Shown here one piece after another: positions 1-11,062 of a stretch of 64,000 nucleotides of DNA. The translations under genes were made by a program, and so were the position numbers. The number at the start of each line of letters is the position of its first letter. Position 1 is the first letter of the stretch. The notes beneath the pieces were generated by a model. It did no database searches and was not told the origin of the DNA. It saw nothing but the letters and a program-made list of their open reading frames with translations. The stretch covers positions 35,132,289-35,196,288 of the forward strand of contig NC_054869.1 in assembly GCF_018320785.1 (NCBI RefSeq). The letters run 5' to 3'. The stretch is from Cheilinus undulatus (Eukaryota; Chordata; Actinopteri; Labriformes; Labridae).

Positions 1-539
1 AACTAGTTCACTGAGACCTACAAAGAAGCTTAAAGGAACAGTTACATACTTCACACTTCCTAGTCTTAAAGATGTTTCTAGAAGCTACAGAGGCAATGCC
101 TTAAATCACAGCGTTTACATAACGTAGGGCATGGCACAGACTGCAGTGCTGTTTACAGTGAACTATCAGATTTGTTTAGCAGCACTTCTGCAATGGTTAT
201 TCTTCTGCTTTGCATCACAACTCTAAGTAAACATCTCTGAGCTGTGTTTAGTCAGCTTCACATCCAAAGACTTGTCCTGTGGTACACAACTCTTTTAGGA
301 TCAATAAAACACTAATAAACAAACACAAGCATGCAGTTTGATTTAGCTTACACAACTGTAATACTGGAGTAACTTTATTGGTTTGTTTAGTTGTCTAATC
401 TGATATAAATGTGTGAGTGATTTAGGGATATTTATAGTGTGATGTGATTGGTCCTTATGCTATCTAGGGTCCATGATTAGGAATTTTTGCAGATATCCTA
501 CATGCTTTACAAAACATTTTTGGCAATACCGATGTATAC
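1..539. other. ostf1 intron 1, no recognisable feature
   Basis: AT-rich non-coding sequence with no exon, RNA gene or repeat that I recognise. It is inferred to be ostf1 intron 1 from the exon at 8526-8559 and the minus-strand direction. Confidence 0.5.
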
Positions 540-665
540 GTAAATGTAGTTAAGACTTAAAACTTCAGCCCTGAAAGTGCACTTTAAAGTTTGAGGATGA
601 AAAAGGTAAAATAACTGGTCCTGAGAGCACACTTAAAAGTTTAAGGAACAAACATGCAGTTAATT
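540..665. repeat. Decayed copy of a hAT-MITE interior
   Basis: CTTCAGCCCTGAAAGTGCA, then TTTAAAGTTTGAGGATGA and a second imperfect unit, match the reverse complement of about 1000-1090 inside the 758-1194 MITE. They also match 61150-61320. No ends or TSD are visible. Confidence 0.5.
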
Positions 666-757
666 ACACTCCTCTTATTTGTGCCAGCTTTAGCTTAATA
701 GCCCTTATGAAAACCTAAGTGGGTTGCAAAATCTAAGCTATCATAAGTTATATTTTG

Positions 758-1194
758 TAGAGATGTATGCATTATCGGTCTGGTATCGATATCAGCAGAC
801 ATTAGCTAAAAAAGGCAAATGTCGGTATTATCAGATATCAAAACTTCTGCCAGTATTTACATCCGATATTTTGCCTGTGTATTTCAGCATATATTGATTG
901 CAAATTTTGCCCATATAAATGAATAAATTAGTGGAGTTTAGGCTGAACCAACAGATCTATGTCAGTTCTGGTCTTTTTCTTCATTTACTCTCATTCTTTA
1001 AACTTTAAAGTGTTTTAAGGACTAAAGTTAGTTTCTTTTGTCATCCTCAAACCTTAAAGTGTGTCCAAAAGGACTGAAATTTCTTGTCCGAAAAGAATTA
1101 TTTAAATATCAATATCAATATTGGTATCAGCTAAAATGAATCTGTAAATATCGGCATAGCCGATATCGAAAAAATACAATATTGTGCATCCCTA
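758..1194. mobile_element. hAT-type MITE with perfect 8-bp TSD
   Basis: The 437-bp element is bounded by TAGAGATGTATGC on the left and the near-inverted GTGCATCCCTA on the right. It is flanked by perfect 8-bp duplications ATATTTTG at 750-757 and 1195-1202. Eight-bp TSDs and TAG...CTA ends are hallmarks of hAT elements. Terminal regions are rich in ATATCGG/CCGATAT motifs that can fold back. No transposase is encoded, so it is non-autonomous. It lies in ostf1 intron 1. Confidence 0.85.
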
Positions 1195-1839
1195 ATATTT
1201 TGCCATGTAAGATGAAGGCATTTTAACTCTGCAGAAATTGTATAGTGTTCCTTGGACTGTTTTTTTGATGGACAGTTGGCGATACAACTTTTGAATTCAT
1301 TCTTGGGGACTCAACTTGTTTTACTCATGTAATCGCCTCTTCACAAGATTAATGAGCAAAGCAAACCCAAAGTTTCCAGGGAGCACCTGTATGTGTCACT
1401 AAAAAGCCCCAGCAGACCTTCTACTCTTTTTCTCATCAACATAAAAATCCACTCGATTTCTTGAAGTTAAAAGATAGGATGAAAACTTAATCATTAAATT
1501 TATCAATAAAAGTAACTCCATTGATAATCAGATACTTAAAAAACAATGCTGCATGTTAATATTTATTGCTTCTTGTTTAAGACAAGTTATTACTAAACTC
1601 TCAAACCATATGTGAAATTATCTAAAAGGTTTTAAATTATTTTAAACGAGGGTCTGCTTAATGTTCATAGAGTGGGCTATAAAGTAAATAAGCTGATCAT
1701 CTCGTCATCAGTACCTGATGTTGCTCAGACTAACACTGGGAAGTGAAGGATTTCTCATAGCTAAGTTGTCCCTCCTCTCTTCTCGTGTCTCTTCCTCACA
1801 TCTCTCTTTTAGTTCCTCACTGGGGGGAGCTAAGACATG

Positions 1840-2195
1840 AGGGAACGACACAAACAGAGTAAGGAGGCACACCAAAATTGCAATTGAGAAGTATCTCCTG
1901 TGTCAGTTCCACCCAGGACTCAGTATTGATTGGTTGGTAGCTGTGTGACATCATGCCAGTCAGATAGTGTAGTGGGCGGGACATTAGGTGAGAAAGTAGA
2001 GTGAAAAAACAAACAAACAAACAAACAAAAACACAGGAGAAGAAACACCGTACAGTGGAGCCAAAGGAGCACATCACTGAATTAACCAACTTTGGCAGAT
2101 GATCTGGAAAATAAAATACAGATATTCAGCTAAATGCCAAATATTGGTATCAATTATTGTCCAGGCTAATAACTGGTCTGCGCCTAATTTAAAAC
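1840..2195 (-). repeat. Diverged MITE related to the 30897-31411 element
   Basis: Read on the minus strand, this stretch shares the segment 'ctgactggcatgatgtcac...accaatcaatactgagtcctgggtg' (interrupted) with the interior of the 30897-31411 element. It ends in a related 'tgataccaatatttggc' motif. An (AAAC)n tract lies inside at about 2005-2032. The open frame across it is spurious. Confidence 0.45.
2005..2032. repeat. (AAAC)n simple repeat
   Basis: About six tandem AAAC units on the plus strand. Confidence 0.85.
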
Positions 2196-4656
2196 TTTAA
2201 AAACAATGATAAATGTGATTAAAATAGCTATTAGGACTGTCAGCATTGATCACAATGCACTATAATTAGTGCATTATATTTTTTCATAAATAGTGAATAA
2301 TGGCATGCTTTCTAGCCTCTCTCAGCACACTTTTGTTTGGCCACTGCAGTGTCTCCCTGCAGGCACGGTGATGTAAAATAAGTCCACCACTGAAAGACTC
2401 ACAGACAGCTCAGTAGACACATCAAAGTCATCTGCACCTAGTATTATAATCAAGCATTTCACGTTTTACTGTTCCCTTACTTCCTTTTACTGTGGTAAAG
2501 TTTATGCCATAATCTTAATCCAACTGAAGTTCCTTATTTTCTTTCAGAATAAAAGCAGGTCTATATCCAAACAGGAAGTCGGTTAGCCTTAGTTAAATAT
2601 GGTGTGAGACTAAAAAATGAATCAAAAATGGTTTCAAATGCAAAACTGAGGAACTTCAAAATACAACAAACGGGGGAGAATAATTGTGTTTAACTTCAGA
2701 AGAGATGTACTGTGGTTAAAAAATTTTATCATTTGATGCCCTTAATATTGTCTTAATTACAAGTGCCTAATAAATATAAGGCACTGGTAACAGTAGAAAA
2801 AAGTATGGTGCACAATTCTGTTCAAACTTCCCTGGCTTCATAGTAATACGTGCCTCGTGTGAACTGATGAAAGGCGGTAGGTATAAAATAAGAGAATATA
2901 AGGGACTTGGAGTATCCTTTAACTATCTTGGACTGGAATAAATGCACAGAATTTTTTAAATAAAAATGTTGATTATATTTCGAAGATGACTGTCTTTTTA
3001 ATTTAGGACAAAATGAGGATTTGTTTCAAGTGAATGTAATATGCTTCTGTAAAAAATAAATGTATTTAATATACTGGTATTTGAATTATGTCTTTTTTCA
3101 GTGAAAAAAGCTTCATTTAAGTAAAAGTGTTGATGAAATATTGATACGGTTCCTCTAAAAATCAACCCAAAATGAAAGTTAATATTTTCTTACTTGGCTT
3201 GTTGAATGTTTTACTGCATGTGGATGCATTGGGCTTGTGAAGGGCCCTCTGTATTTGCTGATCCTTTTTTTTTTTTTTTCTCTTTACCTCAACATTCGGC
3301 GGCCTGTAACACCCTTGTGCCGTTACTCAGGGTTTCTATTTAACTAACAGAGTGTCTCAGTGTGTCAGAATGAGAGGGGCTGCTGGGCTGCTGCACAAGC
3401 CCTGCTCTGTTCACCACAGCAAGCGTGACTTGTCTGCAAGCCTCATCATGTCGTTTACAAAACACAAAAGATCTGTGAGGACTAGTCCATGTCCTCTGTG
3501 CGTTTAAAAGCCTCAGGGACACCGAAGGATCTTTAAATATTAAATATTAAATAAATCAATAAGGCAAATTTATCCTCTGTGTGATAACACAGTTTTGTAG
3601 GTTTCATTTGCTTGTGGTTTTTCAATGATTTCCAGCTGTGTTATTTTATTGCAAAACAACTCCTGCAGCTCTGCGTGTCTGATCTTGGAGGCTGCTTCAT
3701 TCCCCATTCCTGCTGGAAGCCCAACCCAAAGACCTCAACATGTAGGCCTCCCAAAAATATGACAAGAGAGAGGCTATAATCCAGACAGTGAGATGTTTTA
3801 AACCAAAAGAATGTGCACCACTCTCTAGAGTATCACTTCAGACTTAAGCATTCCTCTTGTAAAGGGAAAAAGTACTTAGCAACAAAGCCCTGTCCTGTGA
3901 AACAGGACTACACTGCACCATGCACTTACTGTGATTAATGCCAAAGATACTCAGAAAATAAATGCTGAAAGTTTTTACTTTAATCTCTTAAGTGTAACTC
4001 AATTTTAAAACATCTTTAAGTGGAGCATCTGCACACAAACAGCATTAAAAGCAGTAAAGAAAACCTCAAGACTATATCAGAAAGACTGAAAGCATGCAGC
4101 ATAGAGGGCTGAGTGCCTGCAACTGTAGCAAAAGCATACAAGCTGCTTTGAATCCAGTCAACTTTTAGTAAATCTGCAATATTCAGTTAACTAAATTCTG
4201 TTACAACTTCTTGTTGTGCCCTCTTCAGGTGTATCAGATGAATATATAGAGCTAAATTTGAAGATGACCTTGCTGAATGAGACCAACAAAGCCAGCCAGC
4301 CATCTGTCGAGAAAGACGATCTCATATCAAGGAGAGATGCCATGGAGCTGACTCATGAATAAACATGAAGAGTATGAATGAAACTGATGCATCTGCTGCT
4401 CTATTTCTGTGCTCCTCTGTTTACAGGGACACAGCTTGCTGGCCAAACATCACATACACATATCTTGAAAAAAGCAACATAAGGATCCATCAGTGGAGGA
4501 GATCGGGGTTAATACTGGTGTGTAAAATAAAATTCAGCCAACTGCCAATTGCAATACCTGTGTTTTCTAAGTGTTGTCATGACTCCTGTTGGTGTGAGAC
4601 TTCCACACAGCCAGCATTATCAGCCAATAATGATGTTAAACCAATTCATCAGTGCA
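2196..4656. other. ostf1 intron 1, mostly featureless
   Basis: No exon is recognisable. A short segment near 2365-2390 (ATGTAAAATAAGTCCACCAC) is the reverse complement of a segment near 26285-26310, so part of this stretch is an old interspersed repeat. A T tract sits at about 3264-3280. Confidence 0.4.
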
Positions 4657-4664
4657 TCCATAAA

Positions 4665-5061
4665 TAGGGGTGCACCGATCGATCGGCCAAAATCGGTACT
4701 GCCGATTTCCTTAATTTTAGGAGATCAGCGATTGGCTGATCCTTGTAAATAAGATCGGTGGATAAGATCGGTTTCATATGCCTCTACCTACTAAAATGGG
4801 AAAAATGAAAGACTAAAAGAACAGAAATAATTTAGCAGTTTGGACAGCAATGCTTTAAACGTTTCATTTATAATTTGAAAGAACTACCTCATGTGCAGTT
4901 AAAACAACAAGTTTGCATTGTTTCATTGGTATTGTTCAATGTTATTCAATAAAATAAGATTGGAACAAAAAAAAAATCGGTACCGGCCAAAATCGGAATT
5001 GGCAGGTCAGGCTTTTTAAAGATCAGTGATCGGCCAGAAAATTGCAATCGGTGCACCCCTA
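4665..5061. mobile_element. hAT-type MITE with perfect 8-bp TSD and 13-bp perfect TIRs
   Basis: The 397-bp element has left end TAGGGGTGCACCGATC and right end ATCGGTGCACCCCTA, exact inverted repeats over the outer 15 bases. It is flanked by perfect 8-bp duplications TCCATAAA at 4657-4664 and 5062-5069. CGATCGATCGG and CCGGCCAAAATCGG motifs near the ends give subterminal palindromes. No transposase is present. The intact TIRs and TSD suggest a relatively recent insertion. Confidence 0.92.
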
Positions 5062-5069
5062 TCCATAAA

Positions 5070-5530
5070 GCTATTCTTTTATTACTCTGATGAAGATATT
5101 CCCTGAATCAATACATTAATGCTACTTGCAAGTTTCTTACAGCCCCCTAACCTCTGTTGCCTGATTTCTTTTCCCTTGTTTGACATTGTGATTTCCATTA
5201 TTAATTTTCTTGTGGAGCCAGACCCAAACAGGCTTTGAAAGTGGTGAGTGATGTCTTGAAATAAATTCTAACACACAGGGGTCAGAAATGTAGGGAGGCT
5301 AAAACTGTGGCGATGTGATATCTTTAATAAATGTAGCTTGGGCCAGCTGCTCCACTTTAGTTGCCTTTTTAGCAGTTATACAGTTCATGGATTCATATGA
5401 CAGTAGTTCTCATAGGTGTTCTGTAGTACGGGTCATCCAAGTCGACCCACATGATGTCTTGAAGCCCCTTGTCATCAACGATGTCAGTGGTCTGCAGTCT
5501 CTGGCGACCCATTAGTGATCGCATTAGTTA
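5070..5530. other. Non-coding stretch between the MITE and the hAT fragment
   Basis: No recognisable exon or repeat boundary. Bases 5430-5520 may belong to the hAT element whose BED finger follows, but I cannot show it. Confidence 0.35.
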
Positions 5531-5812
5531 GATTAGATGTTGTCGTTTTGGGGATAAATCCAGGTCTACTGGACTGCGCAGGTGTAGCTTGACATTATGG
5601 CTTGATCCTGTGTTGTTGTTAGCGTCTTTGCTACCATTAGCAAAGATGCGTTTTGCCCGGAGCTGGTACTTCAGACTTGTTGTGCTCCGATGTAAAGACA
5701 GTTCATCACTGCAGTATGCACACACAACTTTTGTTTCATCCAGACTTCCATTAAGCAGCTTTTTAAATCGAAATTTGCCGTAAAGCAGACCTGGGTCTGT
5801 CTCCTCACTCAT
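5531..5812 (-). pseudogene. hAT transposase BED-finger fragment
   Basis: On the minus strand the frame reads MSEETDPGLLYGKFRF, then KVVCAYCSDELSLHRSTTSLKYQLRAKR. This resembles the N-terminal BED zinc finger of ZBED/hAT transposases. The CxxC pair is present, but the expected His pair after SLKY is degenerate (QLRAKR). No hAT catalytic or dimerisation region follows, so this is a dead fragment. Confidence 0.65.
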
Positions 5813-5984
5813 CACTGCTGGCTGTGTTTGACCCACCGTTAACCTTTTCACCCCAGGGATGTAAACATCCGCGCAGGAGGACTGCGGGCGGTCAAAATCA
5901 GTCATGTGATTAAATTGCATTATTATTTTTTGAGGCCCAGGAAAGTGCACCAGGTGCCCGTAAAAGCCAGCTGCTGGCTTTTAC

Positions 5985-6555
5985 AGATGACCCTTTTATC
6001 CCCACTTTCTTGAGCACATCAGCATTAGATACACGATCTTGGCAACAATACCCTAAGTAGCGCCAAAGAGAAGTTGTCTCAAAGGAGTCCAGTTGGCACC
6101 TCTGGCCAATCTCACATGTATAGTAAGATGGGAAGGACCAAGTACCAAAAGACTCTGACTTCCATCCCCAAAGCTCAGATACTGGGACCGCCACACTGTC
6201 TTGCTCTGAAAACCCATCACCCCATGTGAAGTCCAAGTCTGCAGTTGATCTAAGCCTCTCAGTCAGCAGATTGATGGATTATGCTGCCAAGGTAGGTGAA
6301 CTGCTCCATAACTTCCATGCTCTCACCATTCGCAGACACAGATTCAATGGCAGCATCCAAGGCATCCCCAGATGCTTGGATCTTTATTTTGGCCCAGGAG
6401 ACGTGCATGCCCAAGGCTTCAGTCTCCTTACTCAGCAAGTTAAGAGCCCCCACAAGGACATCTAAAGTCTCCGCAAGGATCCCAGCATCATCAGCAAAGT
6501 CCAGATCAGTGATCTGGACATCACCACATGACACTCCACAGTTTGCTGCCCCTGT
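5985..6555 (-). pseudogene. LINE reverse-transcriptase fragment (3' part of RT)
   Basis: On the minus strand DLDFADDAGILAETLDVLV (6515 downward) contains the RT catalytic box FADD. It continues to GMHVSWAKIKIQ and FTYLGSIIHQSAD. After a frameshift and deletion it resumes at about 6125-6010 with CEIGQRCQLDSFETTSLWRY and LGYCCQDRVSNADVLKK. This order is typical of the RT-to-thumb region of fish non-LTR elements. Stops and frameshifts mark it as dead. Confidence 0.75.
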
Positions 6556-7375
6556 TACCTACTCCATTATCCAGTCCATACAGGTACTGGAGAGTGTAGG
6601 GACTAAGACACCCCCCCCGCCCCACCCCAGAAACAGAGGTGGTGCTTTTTGATTTTTATTGGAGAGGAGTAATTGAGTTTGGGAAAAATTAAAGCAGGGA
6701 TTATTTTTCCAAGGTTTGATTGGGTGAATACTGGTTTTATATATGAAATGGTTTGAATGTGACTGGATCTGAAAAAGCACTAAGGCAGGACTCAGTGATG
6801 GTGATGGATTTAGGAAAGATAATTCTGATTTTGATTTACTGAGATGAAGAAAATTTTGTACCATCAAACAGCAGTTATCAGTGAGACAGTCCAATACAGC
6901 AGCTATGGACCTCTAAGGCCCTCAGGTCTAAGGGAAAGGTATATGAGTGTGTCTCCTGCAAAAGGAGACTATAGAGCTGAATTATTCAACTAAGAGGAGG
7001 CATGTAGATAAAGAATAAAATAATACCTAAAACTGAACCTTTGGTACCGCACAGGTAATGAAAGTAGTAAAGGCGGAATGATTCTCTATGCTGGCTGCAA
7101 TGGTTTTCTATTAAGGATATAAAAATAAGAATAAAGCCAACCACATACTTAAATATATTCTTCTTCCCCTTGTAATTTTGTTTAATTTGCAAAGCACTTT
7201 GAAACTGGGTGTTTTAAAAGTGATACTTACCAAGTTTACTTGCTTATCTACCTTCCAGCTAAGCTATTTAATATGACCTATGATAAATCACCCTTACATT
7301 AAGCTGCTATGTTGTTCAATATTCAGTACTTTAACCATCTTCACTAAAACCTCAATATTTGATCCTTTGGAGTGT
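6556..7375. other. ostf1 intron 1, no recognisable feature
   Basis: Begins with a C-rich run near 6610-6630, then AT-rich sequence without exons or named repeats. Confidence 0.4.
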
Positions 7376-7593
7376 GCTGGGGGCCTAGTGGTTTGGCTGC
7401 ACCCCATGCACAGAGGCTAGGCTACAGATTAGATTGCACTGGAAAGTCCCCAAGAAGAAATTTTGTTTGCAACAGAAATCCATGAAGGCTATCCTCACAA
7501 ATACATAAATGTAAGACAGGACTCCCATGACCTTATGCACTTGCCAGTTCTCTCAAAATAAAAGCATAAAGTCTGAAAATATATATCTTAAAA
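7376..7593 (+). repeat. Degenerate tRNA-derived SINE
   Basis: The head GGGGGCCTAGTGGTTTGGCTGCACCCCATGCACAGAGGC (interrupted matches) and the tail AATAAAAGCATAAA..CTTAAAAC resemble the intact SINE at 25678-25857. The middle is diverged. Confidence 0.5.
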
Positions 7594-8525
7594 CAACAAG
7601 AATATTTATTCCTTCATGAATATTAAGATTTTGGGATTTGGATAGGCAAATGGTTAAATGCAGAACACTTAAAAACTTTGCACTTATTCTTAGTCATGCA
7701 AATAAATGGACGGTTTTCAGAACACATTCCTGCATTTAAAAGTCTGTAGGCTCAGAAGTCATAAACCTAGTTTTGGATCTGAGTGTGTGTGTATTTTCTT
7801 ACTCTGATGAAAAAATAAACTGGAAACTTAATTTAGGGTTGTGACAGATAAATGTCCACACAGTGTAGCTGTATTTTTTTCTACATTTTAAAACTGGCAC
7901 CTGTTGCATTGATACATTTTTCATAGAATAACAATTTCATTTTCTAAGTATCATTTGATAACAGTTTTACCGCAAAAACGACATACCCTATGACTTCACC
8001 TTGCTGTTTTTTTTTTTTTTTTTTTTTTTTTGTAAAAGTCACATTTCCTCACTGGAATAGAGTTACCAGAACAGAACGACGGACTGAGCTTGCAGAAACT
8101 CAGACTGATGTCACTGACCATAAATGCTCGTCATCACCTCTTAACCTACGACCTACAACCGCTGGATAACAGACAGCAGTCTGCGTGCATGGGTGATGGA
8201 AATAGGGAAGTCAGAGGCCTGCTGCTGAGAGCTGGATCCTCCTGTCAATCAGCCCTGAGGCACTTTACCCAACTCTATAGTAGTCCTGCAATACTCAATG
8301 ACAGTGTGTCAAGTTATTACTCAGATCTTACAGCCTCTCTTTTCACCTGGTTGTGGCTGTTTTTACAGACAGACGACAGAAAAAAACAGATTTCATTAAC
8401 TTAGCAGTGCTCACCGCCCTCCTACTAACGTTAAGCGCCCAACGCCAACAAGGTGTGCTGCCCCGCAGGAGACGTAGCTGTTTTTACTTTATCTAAACCA
8501 CACATTACAATAAACAGAGTCTTAC
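7594..8525. other. ostf1 intron 1 proximal part with poly(T) tract
   Basis: A T tract occupies about 8008-8031. The rest, up to the exon 1 donor, is single-copy-looking. The open frame at 8090-8404 has no family resemblance that I can see. Confidence 0.4.
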
Positions 8526-8559
8526 CTGGCTTGGCCGGCTTGGGAGGAGGTTTCGACAT
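8526..8559 (-). CDS. ostf1: ostf1 coding exon 1 (osteoclast-stimulating factor 1), partial gene
   Basis: On the minus strand an ATG at 8559 opens MSKPPPKPAKP plus the first base of a Gly codon, then a consensus donor (GTAAG, plus-strand 8525-8521). This matches the N terminus of vertebrate OSTF1, a small cytoplasmic adaptor with an SH3 domain followed by ankyrin repeats, implicated in osteoclast signalling. Only these 11 codons are visible. I looked on the minus strand from 8500 down to 1 for the SH3 exon and saw none, so the remaining exons should lie left of the window behind a first intron longer than 8.5 kb. The neighbour, nmrk1, is divergently oriented, as I recall for human 9q21, which supports the call despite the short match. 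Alternative: a decayed first exon of a lost gene; the clean donor and promoter argue against that. Confidence 0.8.
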
Positions 8560-8730
8560 ATTCGAGGCACGAAAGTGGTACAAAATTAAACGCGCTGGTT
8601 GTTATTTCAGTCAGAAAACGTCGCAAGACTGTGAAGCACTTTACTATTTCGGACAATGAGGAAGTGCGGCAGAACTACAGGCTACGCGGAAAAGTTCCAA
8701 TGCGCATGCGCGAAGTAAGAACTCTGCAGT
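8560..8730 (-). promoter_or_regulatory. ostf1: ostf1 5' UTR and core promoter with NRF1 palindrome
   Basis: Upstream of the ostf1 ATG the sequence becomes CpG-rich compared with its surroundings and has no TATA box. It contains a perfect NRF1-type palindrome TGCGCATGCGC at 8701-8711 and an ETS-like AGGAAGTG near 8659-8666. Both are typical of TATA-less housekeeping promoters in vertebrates. The start site is not determinable by eye; somewhere in 8640-8700 is likely. Confidence 0.6.
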
Positions 8731-8743
8731 GTTACATTTCATC

Positions 8744-8799
<56 letters not shown>
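8744..8799. repeat. (GATA)14 microsatellite
   Basis: Fourteen uninterrupted 4-bp units, immediately upstream of the ostf1 promoter. Likely length-polymorphic. Confidence 0.97.
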
Positions 8800-8892
8800 G
8801 TAAACACTGGGTAAACATTCACACAGTTGGTGGTGTTTTTGTCCAAATTATTGTGTGCAAAAACTTTACTTTGATCAAAAATCATTTTTTAA

Positions 8893-11062
8893 AAAGTTGG
8901 GACATTGTATAAAATGTGAACAAAAATAGAATACAGTTCCCTCCAAAACCTTTTCAACCTATATTCAAATAAATGCATCACAGAGACAAGATATCTAATG
9001 TTCAAACTGAAGAACTTTATTGTTTTATATTTTCAACATACACACTTTGACTAAAAAGTTGGGACAGTGCACGAAAAGACTGGCAAAGTCATTGATGCTC
9101 AAAAATACCTGGAACATTCCACAGGTAAAACAGTTTATTAGAAATAGATAATACCATGATTGGGTATAAAAGGAGCCCTCCTGAAGGGCTCAGTCTTTCA
9201 CAGTCAGTGAAGGTGTGGGGTTCTCCACTTTGTGAAAGACCAAGCAAGCAAATATTCCAGTAGTTTCTGAAAAACATTCCTCAACTTGGAATGACAGGGA
9301 ATTTAGAGATTTCACTATTGTAGGTCCATAGAATCATTAAAAGATTCAGAGAATCTGGAGAAATCTCTGCATTTAAGGAGTAAGGCTGAAAACGAACATT
9401 GAGTGCCCTTGACCTTTGATCTGTTGGGCAACACTGCATTAAAAACTAACATCATTTTGTGATGAATATTTCAATGATTGATTGGTGTTTATTTCCTGTG
9501 TTGTGTCAATTTAATGCTTGCATTTAGCACATCTAATAGCTGATTCATAAGAGAGATTTATTATTGAGCAGAAGACTTGACCTACTAGACAAAGTCTGAT
9601 CTGTTTCATGGTCAAAAATAAGAGAAAATGTTGGCATTGCTGGCATGTTCCACCAAAAGAAGTAATGAAAAAAACAATAACATGGTATCCACCATCAGCT
9701 AAATTGTTATTTTAAAACAATGGCACCAGCATTAGACTTAGTTTTACAATCAGTGCATCTCTAACTAGAACACTCAGAAAGCACAAACCTCCATAATTAG
9801 CCATATCTCCCAGTAGTGAAGAACTCTTTAAAAAATTCCTGGATCTGGCCTCATGGACTCCCCACCACAGAATTTGCCGATTACTCTCTCCCCAGTGGGG
9901 TGAACACACACTGAGGTAAAGCTTTGGCTTCAGTATAGGTGGATGGCAATGGTGGAAGCATTGCCTGCTGGTGCCAACAGATGCACTGACAGTCTCACCC
10001 ATGGTCTCACTGGACGACTGGAAGTCATGGCAGAGGGTGAATATTCCTCTGTTTCTCCCAGCATTGTGAATATTCTCGCTACAATTTGCTGTCTGTCTCT
10101 CTGTTATGCTCTGACTCGTCTTCTCGATCGGGTGTGCGTCTTTCAAACTCTATAAACTCCAAAACTTTGAATAGTAACACACCCAAAATGCTGCTGGGAT
10201 TGAAGTTACTCATGTCCACCATCTCCTGGTGTAAAGTGGTAACAGCGCAGACCTCTGCCATTAGCCCTATCTCCCAATTGTACAGAATCCTTAAAAAAAT
10301 TCCTGAATCCAGATGGTGATCTGGATCAGTCCCAAAATCGAATCAGTTCTTCCTTATGCCACTTCTGACATTTCCTTAAAATTTCATCAAAATCCATCCA
10401 CAACTTTTTGAGTTATGCTGCTAACAAATGAACAAACCCACCTGATCACATAACCTCCTTGGCGGAGATAATGCAAAGTTCAAAAGCCAGCATCTGTGAT
10501 GTTTGGTGGTGAATTAGAAATTAAAATTAGAGCCCATGATTTGGTAACTTGCCTCAATTCATAGGCATCTTTTTTCAGGGACACCCCTGCTTATTCCAGC
10601 AAGACATTGCCAAGCCACATTATGGTTGAGTTGCAACCTCCTGGCTTCACAGTAAGAGTGCAGGTACTGGACTGGCCTGCATGCAGTCAAGACCTGGCTC
10701 TATTGAAAATGTACGGCACATCACGAGGCCCAAAATATTGTAAAAAAAAATTGAAAATATGTGCTAATGAGCAAGTTACATGTATTAAGAAATAATGAGG
10801 AACAAGTCAGTTTTCAGTACTTTGGTATTTAGTTTCTCCAGTCCCCAGATGCTGACAGAGCATTATTAGAAGAAAAAGTGATGTAGTGGTAAACAAACAA
10901 CTTTTTAACAACATTTTGCAGGCATCAAATTCAGAATGTGTTTTTATTTCACATAACAAAGAATACATTAAATGAGTTTCGTCATTAAATATCTTGCATT
11001 TGAGCTGCATTTGCAAATCAGTATGCTTTGTTTCAATCAAATTTTACGCAACGTTCCGGCTT
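8893..11062 (+). mobile_element. Tc1/mariner-like element with long terminal repeats, interrupted
   Basis: The left part (8893-9475) has AAAAAGTTGGGACA, an AT-rich long terminal repeat, a mini-promoter-like TATAAAAGG and a decayed HTH-coding region (matches around 9215-9420). After an insertion the transposase resumes at about 10482. It contains GGGACACCCCTGCTTATTCCAG and the QQDxAKPH, LDWPACSQDLA and IENV region of the catalytic domain (10575-10720). The right long terminal repeat runs from about 10910 to 11060 and ends ACGCAACGTTCC, inverted relative to the left end. Stops and frameshifts abound. I recognise this as a common teleost Tc1-like family. It separates ostf1 from nmrk1. Confidence 0.75.
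9480..10481. mobile_element. Insertion inside the Tc1-like element (unclassified retro-type repeat)
   Basis: Two related segments lie here in plus orientation. One at about 9760-10025 resembles the reverse complement of 54045-54305. The other at about 10235-10480 resembles 52612-52845. The second ends in TTTTTGAGTTATGCTGCTAAC and then ACATAACCTCCTTGGCGGAG, a 3' tail that I associate with RTE-like fish retrotransposons. The overlapping opposing open frames (9712-10319) look like remnants and have no recognised domain. Confidence 0.5.

Noticed and set aside
1817..2089. 90-codon minus-strand frame with Cys/Phe-rich stretch
   Set aside because: The hydrophobic run is encoded by the (AAAC)n repeat inside a MITE-related stretch.
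9712..10319. Opposed open frames of 60-144 codons
   Set aside because: They lie on the multi-copy repeat inserted in the Tc1-like element; no domain identifiable.
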